A stretch of DNA of 15,247 nucleotides from Rhodanobacter sp. UBA5168. GTDB lineage: Bacteria > Pseudomonadota > Gammaproteobacteria > Xanthomonadales > Rhodanobacteraceae. Positions 1-6,944 of this stretch are shown here, one piece after another. The notes under the pieces were generated by a model. That model searched no databases. It worked only from the letters and a program-made list of their open reading frames with translations, and was not told where the DNA came from. The stretch's first letter is position 1. Each line of letters opens with the position of its first letter. Both the position numbers and the translations under genes were made by a program. The DNA lies in the NCBI GenBank assembly GCA_002413455.1, contig DHXA01000137.1, positions 24,961-40,207 of the forward strand, given 5' to 3'.

Positions 1-27
1 CAGAGCGTGCTCAAGCTGCTGCAGTAA
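1..27 (+). CDS. fliC: Flagellin, C-terminal end (partial)
   Basis: Only the last eight codons and a TAA stop are inside the window, reading QSVLKLLQ. Flagellins commonly end in a short helix of the type PQSVLxLLQ, and the next genes are the filament cap and the flagellin chaperone, so this is very probably the end of flagellin, the filament subunit. A long perfect hairpin follows the stop within 10 nt. With so few residues the call rests largely on context. Confidence 0.7.
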   Translation, partial: QSVLKLLQ

Positions 28-36
28 CTTGCCACC

Positions 37-70
37 GGAACGGCCGCGGATGTCCGCGGCCGTTCCATTT
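37..70 (+). terminator. Hairpin after fliC, probable terminator or attenuator
   Basis: Positions 37-50 and 53-66 are perfect 14-bp inverted repeats around a 2-nt centre (TG at 51-52), followed by only a short ATTT. The stem is very strong, but the T tract is weak. The next gene starts at 91, leaving 24 bp and no visible promoter, so the hairpin may act as a leaky terminator or as a 3' stabiliser of the flagellin mRNA while some transcripts read into fliD. Confidence 0.7.
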
Positions 71-90
71 GAATCCAGGAAGACCCGATC

Positions 91-1485
91 ATGGCGATCA
101 CCGTCAACTCCACCACACCCACCTCCGGCCTGTTGACCTCGCTGGGCGTCGGTTCGGGCCTGGACGTAGCCACCCTGGTCACCCAGCTGGTCAATGCCAA
201 GAAGGCACCCCAGCAAAATCAGATTACCGATCAGGCGCAAACCGCCAATACCCAGCTTTCCGCGCTTGGCCAGGTCAGCGCCGCGCTTTCCGCGTTGCAA
301 TCGGCGATGGCGTCGATCAGCGATGGCAGTGCATTCAGCGCGCACAGCGTGAGCAGCAGCGACACCACCATATTGAACGCCACCGCGACCGGCACCGCCG
401 TCGCCGGCAGTTACAAGATTGAAGTGACCCAGCTGGCCAGTGCCCTCAAGGCCAAGTCCGGCGCGTTCACCGACAGCAGCGCCACGGTCGGTACCGGCAC
501 ACTCACCATTGCGGTGGGCGGCCAGACCATGAATCTTTCCATCGATGGCAGCGACAACTCGCTGGCATCGATTCGCGATGCGATCAACAAATCCAGCGAC
601 AACCCCGGCGTCAGCGCCACCATTGTCACCGGCACCGACGGCGCACATCTGGTGCTGAGCGGCACCCGCACCGGTGCGGCCAATGGCTTCACGGTGTCGA
701 GCAGCGGCGGCGATGGCGGTCTTGCCGCGCTCAACTACGACGCAAGCGCCGGCAGCGGCAACAATCTGACCGTGATCAACGCGGCCAGCGACGCGCTTTA
801 CACCATCGACGGCCTGGCCGCGAACAGCGCCGGCAACAGCATCAGCACCGCCATCGACGGACTCACCCTCAACCTGTCCACGCTGGGCGTGAGCACGGTC
901 AGCGTCGCCAATGACCCGTCCAAAGCCACCAGCGCACTGACCAATCTGGTCAACACCTACAACAGCTTCGTCGGGATCTACCAGAACCTGACCAAGTACG
1001 ACGTCACCAGCAACACCGCCGGCGCCATGATCGGCGACGCCACGCTCAACGGCATCAACAGCACTTTGTCGCGGATCATCGGCGGCAGCGCCAATGGCGC
1101 CACGCTGTCGTCGATCGGCATTTCGTTGCAGGCGGACGGCACGCTCAAGCTGGACAACGACAAGCTTTCCGCCGCGCTCAGCGACGGCGGCAAACAGGTC
1201 AGCGACCTGTTCGGTGGCGACAACGGTTTCTCCGCCCAGTTGGGCGCGCAGCTGACCAACTGGGTTGGCGACCATGGCGTGCTGGCCGGGCGCACCGACA
1301 GCATCAGCCAGCAGCTGACGGACCTGGGCGACCAGCAGACCGCGCTGGACGCCAGCATGGACAGCCTCACCGCGCGTTACCAGGCGCAGTTCACCGCGCT
1401 GGACACATTGATGAGCAAGCTCAACAGCACCAGCAGCTTCCTCACGCAACAATTCGACGCGCTCAACAACAGCAACCAGAAGTAA
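91..1485 (+). CDS. fliD: Flagellar filament cap protein FliD (hook-associated protein 2)
   Basis: FliD forms the oligomeric cap at the filament tip and folds exported flagellin into place; it acts outside the cell after type III export. The 464-residue product has the family N-terminus (SGLDVATLVTQLVNA at about 22-36), a variable Ser/Thr/Gly-rich middle (about 90-280), and a C-terminal helical region (about 400-460) rich in Gln, Asp and Leu that resembles the terminal coiled coil of FliD. Length is in the usual range. The ATG at 91 is preceded by AGGAAG at 77-82 with good spacing. fliS follows 32 nt downstream, so fliD, fliS and the fliT-like gene probably share a transcript. I see no promoter of its own between the fliC hairpin and the start. 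Confidence 0.96.
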   Translation: MAITVNSTTPTSGLLTSLGVGSGLDVATLVTQLVNAKKAPQQNQITDQAQTANTQLSALGQVSAALSALQSAMASISDGSAFSAHSVSSSDTTILNATATGTAVAGSYKIEVTQLASALKAKSGAFTDSSATVGTGTLTIAVGGQTMNLSIDGSDNSLASIRDAINKSSDNPGVSATIVTGTDGAHLVLSGTRTGAANGFTVSSSGGDGGLAALNYDASAGSGNNLTVINAASDALYTIDGLAANSAGNSISTAIDGLTLNLSTLGVSTVSVANDPSKATSALTNLVNTYNSFVGIYQNLTKYDVTSNTAGAMIGDATLNGINSTLSRIIGGSANGATLSSIGISLQADGTLKLDNDKLSAALSDGGKQVSDLFGGDNGFSAQLGAQLTNWVGDHGVLAGRTDSISQQLTDLGDQQTALDASMDSLTARYQAQFTALDTLMSKLNSTSSFLTQQFDALNNSNQK

Positions 1486-1517
1486 TCCGCAAAACCTCAA
1501 GGCAGGAGATCACGATC

Positions 1518-1925
1518 ATGGGATTCGGCTATGGCGCAGGCGCCTACCAGCAGGTACGTTCGCACGGCGGCGTGGAGTCGGCCGACCCGCATGGGCTGAT
1601 CACGCTGCTGATGGATGGCGCACTCGAGCGTCTGGTGAAGGCCCGCGCGCACATGCTGCGCGGCGAGGTGGCCGCCAAGGGCGAAACGATCTCGCGCAGT
1701 ATCGAAATCATCGGCGGGCTGCGCGACAGTCTCGATCCCAAGGCCGACACCGCGATGGTCGAGCGTCTCGACTCGCTCTACGAATACATGAGCCGGCGCC
1801 TGCTGCACGCCAACCTGCGTGACGACGCGGATATCCTCGACGAGGTCAGCGGGTTGTTGCAGCAGCTGCGCGACAGCTGGGTGCAGATCGCGCCGGTGTC
1901 CGCTGCCCGCGCGGTCGGTGCTTGA
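1518..1925 (+). CDS. fliS: Flagellin export chaperone FliS
   Basis: FliS binds the C-terminal helices of flagellin in the cytoplasm, prevents premature polymerisation and delivers it to the export gate. The 135-residue product carries the typical N-terminal segment GAYQQV followed by a DPHGLITLLMDGALERL helix (about 23-39) and later LYEYMSRRLLHAN (about 76-88), both strong FliS features. The ATG at 1518 has AGGAG at 1504-1508. Its TGA overlaps the TTG of the next reading frame by two bases, which suggests translational coupling to the fliT-like gene. Placement directly after fliD is standard. Confidence 0.96.
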   Translation: MGFGYGAGAYQQVRSHGGVESADPHGLITLLMDGALERLVKARAHMLRGEVAAKGETISRSIEIIGGLRDSLDPKADTAMVERLDSLYEYMSRRLLHANLRDDADILDEVSGLLQQLRDSWVQIAPVSAARAVGA

Positions 1926-1927
1926 TC

Positions 1928-2224
1928 GTGACGCTGGCTCCGAAGGAATCGTCGCTGGTGCAGGCGCTCGCCATCACCCGCACGATGCTGGCCGCCGCGC
2001 ATGCGCAGGATTGGGATCAGCTGTCTGCTCTGGAAGCAACGCGTGAACCGCTGTTGCGTCGCCAGCATCCGACGGATGCGGCCAGTCACGCCCAGTTGGG
2101 CGAGGTTCTGGCGTACGATCGCGAACTGCAGGCGCTGGTGGGCCAGGCACGTGATGCAGTTGCCCGGCAGTGGCAGCGCGAGAACGGCCGGGCGCAGGCG
2201 ATCGCCGCCTACGGACAGTCGTGA
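1928..2224 (+). CDS. fliT: FliT-like small flagellar chaperone
   Basis: A 98-residue, largely alpha-helical, acidic-to-neutral protein lies directly behind fliS, the normal place of fliT. FliT proteins are small helical chaperones of the FliD cap and, in some bacteria, regulators of flagellar genes. Sequence conservation in the family is weak, so position, size and helical content carry the call. Two starts are possible: TTG at 1922, which overlaps the fliS stop, and GTG at 1928 two codons later. I chose GTG because it is the more usual start; neither has a clear Shine-Dalgarno sequence, so the gene probably relies on ribosomes finishing fliS. No catalytic motif is visible and none is expected. 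Confidence 0.65.
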   Translation: MTLAPKESSLVQALAITRTMLAAAHAQDWDQLSALEATREPLLRRQHPTDAASHAQLGEVLAYDRELQALVGQARDAVARQWQRENGRAQAIAAYGQS

Positions 2225-2229
2225 TCCTG

Positions 2230-2290
2230 GTCTGAGCCGTCCGTGGCGGGCAGGCGCAGGTTGCGCTGTCCCCACTCAGACTCCGCCTGC
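2230..2290 (+). promoter_or_regulatory. Overlapping inverted repeats after fliT
   Basis: Just behind the fliT stop, GTCTGAG (2230-2236) pairs with CTCAGAC (2275-2281), enclosing a second stem GCGCA/TGCGC (2254-2258 and 2262-2266). A competing pairing joins GCAGGCG (2250-2256) with CGCCTGC (2284-2290). The two folds exclude each other. There is no T tract, so a simple intrinsic terminator is unlikely. The 131-bp gap before the PilZ-type gene otherwise shows no promoter that I can recognise. Confidence 0.4.
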
Positions 2291-2355
2291 ATGGCGTCGG
2301 AAACTCCCCAGCATGGCGGGTTCCGGATCTTCAGCGGATACCGTGGAGCGGCACG

Positions 2356-2910
2356 ATGAATACCGGTCGGTGGGACGAGTTCGAGCAACGAGTGAGTATC
2401 GAGGAGAGCCTGCACGTCGATTGCGAGCTCCTTGCCTGGCCTCCGCCGCACGAGCAGCTGCTGTGGCTGGCCGAACGCAACGCGAACACGCTGGCGGCGA
2501 TTGCTGCGCTGGAAGAGCGCCGTGCCGATCTGGCCGAGGACGACAGTCCGCTGATGCAGGAAATGCTGCGGATGGACGCCAAGCTCACCGCGCTGGTGGA
2601 TATCGTCAACCAGCTGCTGGTGCCCGCCAGCACGCTGCCGCCGCGCCAGTTGCTGCGCTTCAACGCCGTCGGCGCGCTGCTGCCGGCCAGCCTGGTGCCG
2701 GAAGGCGAAGCCGTGCTGGTGCGCTTGCGCTTCGATCTCTGCCGCAGTTTGCCGCTGGAATTGCCGGCGCAAAGGGAACGTCGATTCGACGATGGTCGAG
2801 TGTTCGTGGTGTTCAATCCGCTTGGCGATGTGCTGGGTGACGCAATTGAGCGGCTGGTTTTTCGCCATCACCGACGCAAAGTGGCAGAGGCGCGCCAGCT
2901 GCCCGGTTGA
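2356..2910 (+). CDS. Atypical PilZ-domain protein of the flagellar cluster
   Basis: The product has 184 residues. Residues about 35-88 look like one or two long, charged helices with regular Leu/Ala/Ile spacing, possibly a coiled coil for oligomerisation. Residues about 95-175 read like a PilZ beta barrel: RFNAVGALLP (101-110), a strand pair around VLVRLRFDL, and the closing helix GDAIERLVFRHHRRK (161-175), typical of PilZ ends. The canonical c-di-GMP motifs (RxxxR, then D/NxSxxG) are not seen: the expected second motif is replaced by RFNAVG. I recall that xanthomonads carry a tetrameric, helix-containing PilZ protein that does not bind the ligand; this gene may be its counterpart, which is inference. 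Start ATG 2356 has GGAG at 2345-2348. It lies between fliT and fleQ, so a role in flagellar control or function is likely but unproven. Confidence 0.7.
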   Translation: MNTGRWDEFEQRVSIEESLHVDCELLAWPPPHEQLLWLAERNANTLAAIAALEERRADLAEDDSPLMQEMLRMDAKLTALVDIVNQLLVPASTLPPRQLLRFNAVGALLPASLVPEGEAVLVRLRFDLCRSLPLELPAQRERRFDDGRVFVVFNPLGDVLGDAIERLVFRHHRRKVAEARQLPG

Positions 2911-3152
2911 GTGGCGAATCGATGCGAATCGAGTCGACATTTGCTATGTGATCCAGTTCGCACATATGAGCATTGCCGTGTAGTTCCTTTGACACACGTC
3001 ACGCATGCGCGTCGCGCTCGGTCACATGGCGGGCTTCATTCAATCTTTCCTTGTTTCATATGGTTACAGCTAACCGCGGCGTATATGCAGCGGCGATCGT
3101 GATACCGGTTTTCCGGCAAGTGACGTTTTGCCGTCGCGGCGACTGGGAAAAC
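2911..3152 (+). other. Intergenic region upstream of fleQ, no gene seen
   Basis: This stretch is less GC-rich than its surroundings and has no credible gene on either strand. It contains a TTGCTA (2941-2946) and TATGAG (2965-2970) pair 18 bp apart that could be a weak sigma-70 promoter, an isolated TTGACA (2989-2994) without a fitting -10 box, and a small inverted repeat GGTTA-CAGC-TAACC (3062-3075) that could be an operator half-site pair. Binding sites for a fleQ regulator would be expected here, but I cannot identify the protein. Confidence 0.4.
3062..3075 (+). promoter_or_regulatory. Small inverted repeat upstream of fleQ, possible operator
   Basis: GGTTA and TAACC flank a 4-nt centre (CAGC). 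It lies about 80 bp upstream of the candidate -24 element of the fleQ promoter, in the range where a sigma-54 activator or a repressor could bind. It is short, so it may be chance. Confidence 0.25.
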
Positions 3153-3168
3153 TGGCCCTCTTATTGCT
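3153..3168 (+). promoter_or_regulatory. Candidate sigma-54 promoter of fleQ
   Basis: TGGCCC at 3153-3158 and TTGCT at 3164-3168 place the invariant GG (3154-3155) and GC (3166-3167) exactly 12 bp apart, the -24/-12 geometry of RpoN promoters. The -24 box differs from TGGCAC at one base; the -12 box is complete. The predicted start would be near 3179, giving a leader of about 85 nt to the chosen fleQ ATG. A match of this quality can arise by chance, so this is weaker than the two promoters before fliE and fliL. Confidence 0.45.
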
Positions 3169-3264
3169 CATGGTTCATCAGGTCGGCGACGGAAAGTCGG
3201 CATCGATGAAAAGGCGGTCCCGCTGGAAGCTTGGGGTTGCCATATGTGCAACACGGAGAAAGCG

Positions 3265-4689
3265 ATGCAAAAATTCGACTTCCTGGTGATCGAGTCCGAC
3301 GAGACGCGTGTGAACTCCGTGCTCTCGGCGCTCCACTTTCTGGGTTACCGGCCGCAGCATGGCGCCGACTGCACCGAGATCGACGAGGCCACTCACGCCT
3401 GGCGTGCGGTATACATCGGCGGCATCGACGACGTTGCCGAGGCGGAGCGTCAGTTTTCCCTGCTTGGCGCCACAGCCGCCCACATTCCGGTGCTGCTGGC
3501 TGAGGATTCCCCCTGGGCCGGGCGCTTCAGTGCGCCGACCTCGCCGTTTGCGACGCGGGTGGCCACGCTGGCCTTTCCGCTGCGCTACGAAAAGATGGCC
3601 GAAGCCATGCGCAACATCTATGCGCGCCTGCTCGGCGGCCAGTCCAGCGGCCTGCGTTTCGTCGGCAACTCGGCGCCGATGGTTCGCGTCAACGCGCTGA
3701 TCCGACAGGTCGCACCGTTCGATTCCAGTGTGCTGGTGCTGGGCGAATCGGGTACCGGCAAGGAGATGGTGGCGCGCGCGATCCACGAAAGTTCGCCGCG
3801 CCGCGAGAAGCCCTTCGTGGCGATCAACTGCGGTGCCATTCCGGCCGAGCTGCTGGAGAGCGAACTGTTCGGTCACGAAAAGGGCGCTTTCACCGGCGCG
3901 ATCACGGCGCGCAAGGGCCGCTTTGAATTGGCCGAGGGCGGCACTCTGTTTCTCGACGAGATCGGCGACATGAGCCTGCCGATGCAGGTGAAGTTGTTGC
4001 GCGTGCTGCAGGAGCGTGCCTACGAACGGGTCGGCGGCAACAAGACCCAGCGCTGCGACGTCCGCATCATCGCGGCCACGCATCGCAACCTGGAGCGGTC
4101 GATCGCCCACGGCCAGTTTCGCGAAGACCTGTTCTACCGCCTCAGCGTGTTTCCGCTGGAACTGCCCTCGCTGCGCGAGCGGCTGGAAGACCTGCCGCCG
4201 CTGATCACCGAGTTCAACCAGCGGCTGGCCCGTCGCGGCCTGGGCGTGGTGCGCTTCAGCGCCGGCGCGATGCAGTCGCTGCGGGCGCACGCATGGCCGG
4301 GTAACGTGCGCGAGCTTTCCAACCTGGTCGAGCGCATGGCGATCCTGTTTCCGCACGGCGAAGTCCGCAGCAGCGACCTGCCGGAAAAATATCGCGGCCA
4401 GCATGCCGGCGACGAAGTCCATGGCGCCGCGCTGCTGGCACTGATGGACGATGAGCTGCACGCGGGTGAGGGCGTGTTGCATCCGGTGTCCGAATCGCTG
4501 CGCATGCTGCCCGAGCACGGGCTCGACCTGAAGGATCACCTGGCCGACATCGAGGTGGGTTTGATCCGCCAGGCGCTCGACGCCACTGGTGGCGTGGTGG
4601 CGCATGCCGCGCGCCTGCTGCACATGCAGCGCACCACGCTGGTGGAAAAGCTGCGCAAGTACGGGTTGCAGAACAGCCTGGCGGCTTAG
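3265..4689 (+). CDS. fleQ: Sigma-54 flagellar master regulator FleQ
   Basis: FleQ is an AAA+ enhancer-binding protein that opens RpoN-dependent flagellar promoters. From ATG 3265 it has 474 residues: a receiver-like N domain (about 1-115) without a typical phospho-acceptor pattern; Walker A GESGTGKE (160-167); the sigma-54 contact loop GAFTGA (207-212); Walker [11 protein letters not shown] (225-234); and a Fis-type helix-turn-helix (about 433-467). The ATG at 3244 is in frame, but ATG 3265 has GGAG at 3255-3258 six bases upstream and starts right at the first beta strand ([12 protein letters not shown]), so I prefer it. By recalled alignment to Pseudomonas FleQ, the ExxxR element of the c-di-GMP pocket is kept (E316, R320) while the LFRS motif is not. 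It precedes the fliE promoter that it probably activates. A general NtrC-family regulator is the alternative, but context favours FleQ. Confidence 0.93.
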   Translation: MQKFDFLVIESDETRVNSVLSALHFLGYRPQHGADCTEIDEATHAWRAVYIGGIDDVAEAERQFSLLGATAAHIPVLLAEDSPWAGRFSAPTSPFATRVATLAFPLRYEKMAEAMRNIYARLLGGQSSGLRFVGNSAPMVRVNALIRQVAPFDSSVLVLGESGTGKEMVARAIHESSPRREKPFVAINCGAIPAELLESELFGHEKGAFTGAITARKGRFELAEGGTLFLDEIGDMSLPMQVKLLRVLQERAYERVGGNKTQRCDVRIIAATHRNLERSIAHGQFREDLFYRLSVFPLELPSLRERLEDLPPLITEFNQRLARRGLGVVRFSAGAMQSLRAHAWPGNVRELSNLVERMAILFPHGEVRSSDLPEKYRGQHAGDEVHGAALLALMDDELHAGEGVLHPVSESLRMLPEHGLDLKDHLADIEVGLIRQALDATGGVVAHAARLLHMQRTTLVEKLRKYGLQNSLAA

Positions 4690-4778
4690 CTCGCAGGTGG
4701 GCCATGCGGGACGGCGAGCGGCGTGCCGCACACCCTTCGGAAGGTCTCTCCCGCATCGCGTTTTTCGCTCCACACCAA

Positions 4779-4794
4779 TGGCACGGCTCGTGCT
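4779..4794 (+). promoter_or_regulatory. Sigma-54 promoter of the fliE operon
   Basis: TGGCACG (4779-4785) and GTGCT (4790-4794) put GG at 4780-4781 and GC at 4792-4793, exactly 12 bp apart. Compared with the RpoN consensus TGGCACG-N4-TTGCW, only one base of the -12 box differs. A T-rich run follows (4794-4797). The predicted start is near 4805, about 56 nt before fliE. FleQ, encoded just upstream, is the obvious activator. Confidence 0.85.
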
Positions 4795-4832
4795 TTTACC
4801 ACTGTAAACCCGTCACGCGCCGGGATTCCGTC

Positions 4833-4864
4833 ATGAGGCAAGCGCCATGAGTCAACCGACATGA
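4833..4864 (+). other. Two nested five-codon minicistrons leading into fliE
   Basis: ATG 4833 opens MRQAP-stop, whose TGA (4848-4850) overlaps ATG 4847. That ATG opens MSQPT-stop, whose TGA (4862-4864) overlaps the fliE ATG at 4861. The three ATGA sites are exactly 14 nt apart and the two 14-nt units match at 11 positions. GGGA (4822-4825) sits 7 nt before the first ATG and GAGG (4835-4838) sits 8 nt before the second, whereas fliE itself has only a weak GAG. This layout could pass ribosomes to fliE by stop/start coupling; that function is inferred. Confidence 0.4.
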
Positions 4865-5187
4865 GCACGATCGACGTCAACAACCTGCTTTCCCAGATGC
4901 GCCAGATGACGGCGCAGGTGCGCCCGCCGGAAACGGCGTTCAAGGCAGCGCCGGTCAGTGCGCAGTCCGACTTCTCGGCCTTGCTCAAGCAGTCCATTTC
5001 CGCGGTGGGCCGCAACCAGATGGAGGCGGGCAACATGGCGGCGAGTTTCGAGCGTGGCGATCCCGGTGCGGATCTTGGCCGCACGATGATCGCGGTGCAG
5101 AAAGCGGACCTCTCGCTGCGCACCATGGTCGAGGTACGCAACAAGCTGGTCGATGCGTACAAGGACATCATGAACATGCCGGTCTGA
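4861..5187 (+). CDS. fliE: Flagellar hook-basal body protein FliE
   Basis: FliE joins the MS ring to the proximal rod and is among the first exported proteins. The 108-residue product is of normal length and shows the family pattern: a short variable N-terminus, DFSALLKQSISAVGRNQMEAG helix (about 38-58), then ADLSLRTMVEVRNKLVDAYKDIMNMPV at the C-terminus, which forms the conserved helical hairpin. The ATG at 4861 was chosen because translation from it gives the normal FliE start; it lacks a good Shine-Dalgarno sequence, and two minicistrons end at it. It is the first gene of the sigma-54-driven operon that runs through fliK. Confidence 0.95.
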   Translation: MSTIDVNNLLSQMRQMTAQVRPPETAFKAAPVSAQSDFSALLKQSISAVGRNQMEAGNMAASFERGDPGADLGRTMIAVQKADLSLRTMVEVRNKLVDAYKDIMNMPV

Positions 5188-5234
5188 CGCCTTCGCGCCG
5201 ACTTCGACTCCGCCCTTAGCAAACGAGCAGCACC

Positions 5235-6944
5235 ATGGCAGACAACGCCATCGCGACGGCCGGCAACAACGGTTCGCGCCTGGACCCCTTCAAGCTGATC
5301 GCCCGCAATCCGGCGACGCGCCAGCTCGTGCTGCTGGTGGCGGTTGCCGCGGCGGTGGCACTGGGCGTGGCGGTGGTGCTGTGGTCACGCGGGCCGAATT
5401 ACGGCTTGTTGTACGCCGGGCTGGAGCAGAAGGACGCCGCCGCGATCACGCAGGAACTGCAGGCGACCAATACGCCTTATCAACTGAGCAACGATGGCTC
5501 GTCGATCATGGCTCCGGCCGCCGATCTGGCTGCGCTGCGGCTCAAGCTGGCCAGCAAGGGATTGCCGCAGGGCAGCGCCGCCAGCAGCGCGCTGCCCGCC
5601 ACCGATTCACCGTTTGGCATGAGCGACCTGGCCGAACGCACCCGCTATCAGCAGCTGCTGGAAACCGATCTGGGCGCCACCATCGGCGGGCTGCAGTCGG
5701 TGCGTGCCGCGCGCGTGCATCTGGCGTTGCCCAAGCCCTCGGCATTCATCCGTGACAATCGTGCGGCCAGTGCCTCGGTGCTGGTCACGCTGTACCCCGG
5801 GCGTCAGCTCGATGCGGGCCAGGTGGCTGCGATCGTGCATCTGGTGGCGGCCAGTGTGCCGGACCTGGATGCGAGCCAGGTCTCCGTGATCGACCAGCAA
5901 GGCCAGTTGCTGACCACCGATCCGAACAGCCCGGGCGCCGTGGATGACAACCGTCTGCGCATGGCGACGCGGATCGAGAACACCTACGCGCAGCGCATCG
6001 AGGAACTGCTGACGCCGCTGGTCGGTCCGGGCCGGGTGCGCGCGCAGGTCTATGCGGATCTGGATTTCAGCCAAACTGAAAAAGCCACCGAAACCTTCGG
6101 CCACGATCATCCGTCCCTGCGCAGCGAGCAGACCAGCACCGAGCAGCACGGCGGTGCCGCCGCCGGCGGCGTGCCCGGCGCGCTGAGCAACCAGCCGCCG
6201 TCACTGGTGGCGCAGCCGACCGCGGCCAAGCCGGATGCCGGCAAGGCGACAGCGGCAACCGGCGCAGCGGCAACGGCGGCTACCGCGACCAATGCGGGCG
6301 ACAGCTCCAGCAGCGCCACGCGCAACTACGAACTCGATCGCACCATCAGCCATGTCAGCGATCCGGCCGGTCGCCTCGTCCGCCTGACCGTGGCCGTGGT
6401 GCTGGATGACAAGCTGGTCAATCCCGCGGCAGCCCCGGCCGGCAGTTCGTCGACCGCGACGAACAGCGTGCCGTTCAGTGCGCAAGAGCTGCAGCGTCTG
6501 ACCGAGCTGACCAAGAACGCGGTGGGTTTCGACGCCACCCGCGGCGACAGTGTGAGCGTGGTCAATCAGGCGTTCCATCATGGTCCCGTGCCCGATGCGT
6601 TGCCGGAGACGCCGTTGTGGGAACGTCCCGGCGCGATGGATTTGTTCAAGCAGGGCCTCGGTGTGCTGATCGCGCTGCTGGTGGCGTTCGGCTTGCTGCG
6701 TCCGCTGCTGAAGGGACTGGCGCGTGGCGAGACCGCCTCGCGCGCGCTGCCCGCGCCGATGCCAAAGATTTCGGTAAGGGTCGATGACGAGCCTGCCGCC
6801 AATGAACCCGCCCGGCTCGGTGCCGTCGCCGCACCGGTGCTCGCCTACGAGCAGCGCATCGGCCAGGCACGGCGGATGGTGGGCGAAAACTCCAAACAGG
6901 TGGCGCAGGTCGTGAAAAACTGGGTGAGCGAAGATGGCAACTAA
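5235..6944 (+). CDS. fliF: Flagellar MS-ring protein FliF
   Basis: FliF assembles into the MS ring in the cytoplasmic membrane, the base on which rod, C ring and export gate are built. The product has 569 residues. A short cytoplasmic N-terminus precedes a first membrane segment (about 31-50), then the periplasmic ring-building domains (about 55-300, including NYGLLYAGLEQKDA and the ARVHLALPKPSAF stretch), a low-complexity Ala/Thr/Ser/Gly insertion (about 295-365) expected for the collar region, a second membrane segment (about 473-490), and a C-terminal FliG-binding tail (IGQARRMVGENSKQVAQVVKNWV). The ATG is 47 nt after fliE with only a weak GAG upstream. The end overlaps fliG by 11 nt, as expected for partners made together. 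Confidence 0.96.
   Translation: MADNAIATAGNNGSRLDPFKLIARNPATRQLVLLVAVAAAVALGVAVVLWSRGPNYGLLYAGLEQKDAAAITQELQATNTPYQLSNDGSSIMAPAADLAALRLKLASKGLPQGSAASSALPATDSPFGMSDLAERTRYQQLLETDLGATIGGLQSVRAARVHLALPKPSAFIRDNRAASASVLVTLYPGRQLDAGQVAAIVHLVAASVPDLDASQVSVIDQQGQLLTTDPNSPGAVDDNRLRMATRIENTYAQRIEELLTPLVGPGRVRAQVYADLDFSQTEKATETFGHDHPSLRSEQTSTEQHGGAAAGGVPGALSNQPPSLVAQPTAAKPDAGKATAATGAAATAATATNAGDSSSSATRNYELDRTISHVSDPAGRLVRLTVAVVLDDKLVNPAAAPAGSSSTATNSVPFSAQELQRLTELTKNAVGFDATRGDSVSVVNQAFHHGPVPDALPETPLWERPGAMDLFKQGLGVLIALLVAFGLLRPLLKGLARGETASRALPAPMPKISVRVDDEPAANEPARLGAVAAPVLAYEQRIGQARRMVGENSKQVAQVVKNWVSEDGN

Noticed and set aside
2001..2840. Plus-strand frame of 279 codons across fliT and the PilZ gene
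   Set aside because: It is out of frame with two better-supported genes, is Arg/Ala-rich, and has no ribosome site or domain.
2989..3017. Perfect -35-like TTGACA upstream of fleQ
   Set aside because: No -10-like sequence stands at 16-18 bp; the fitting position reads TCGCGC.
3178..4773. Long minus-strand open frame opposite fleQ (531 codons)
   Set aside because: It mirrors fleQ, is rich in Arg, His, Gln and Ala as expected from an antisense GC-rich frame, and shows no known motif.
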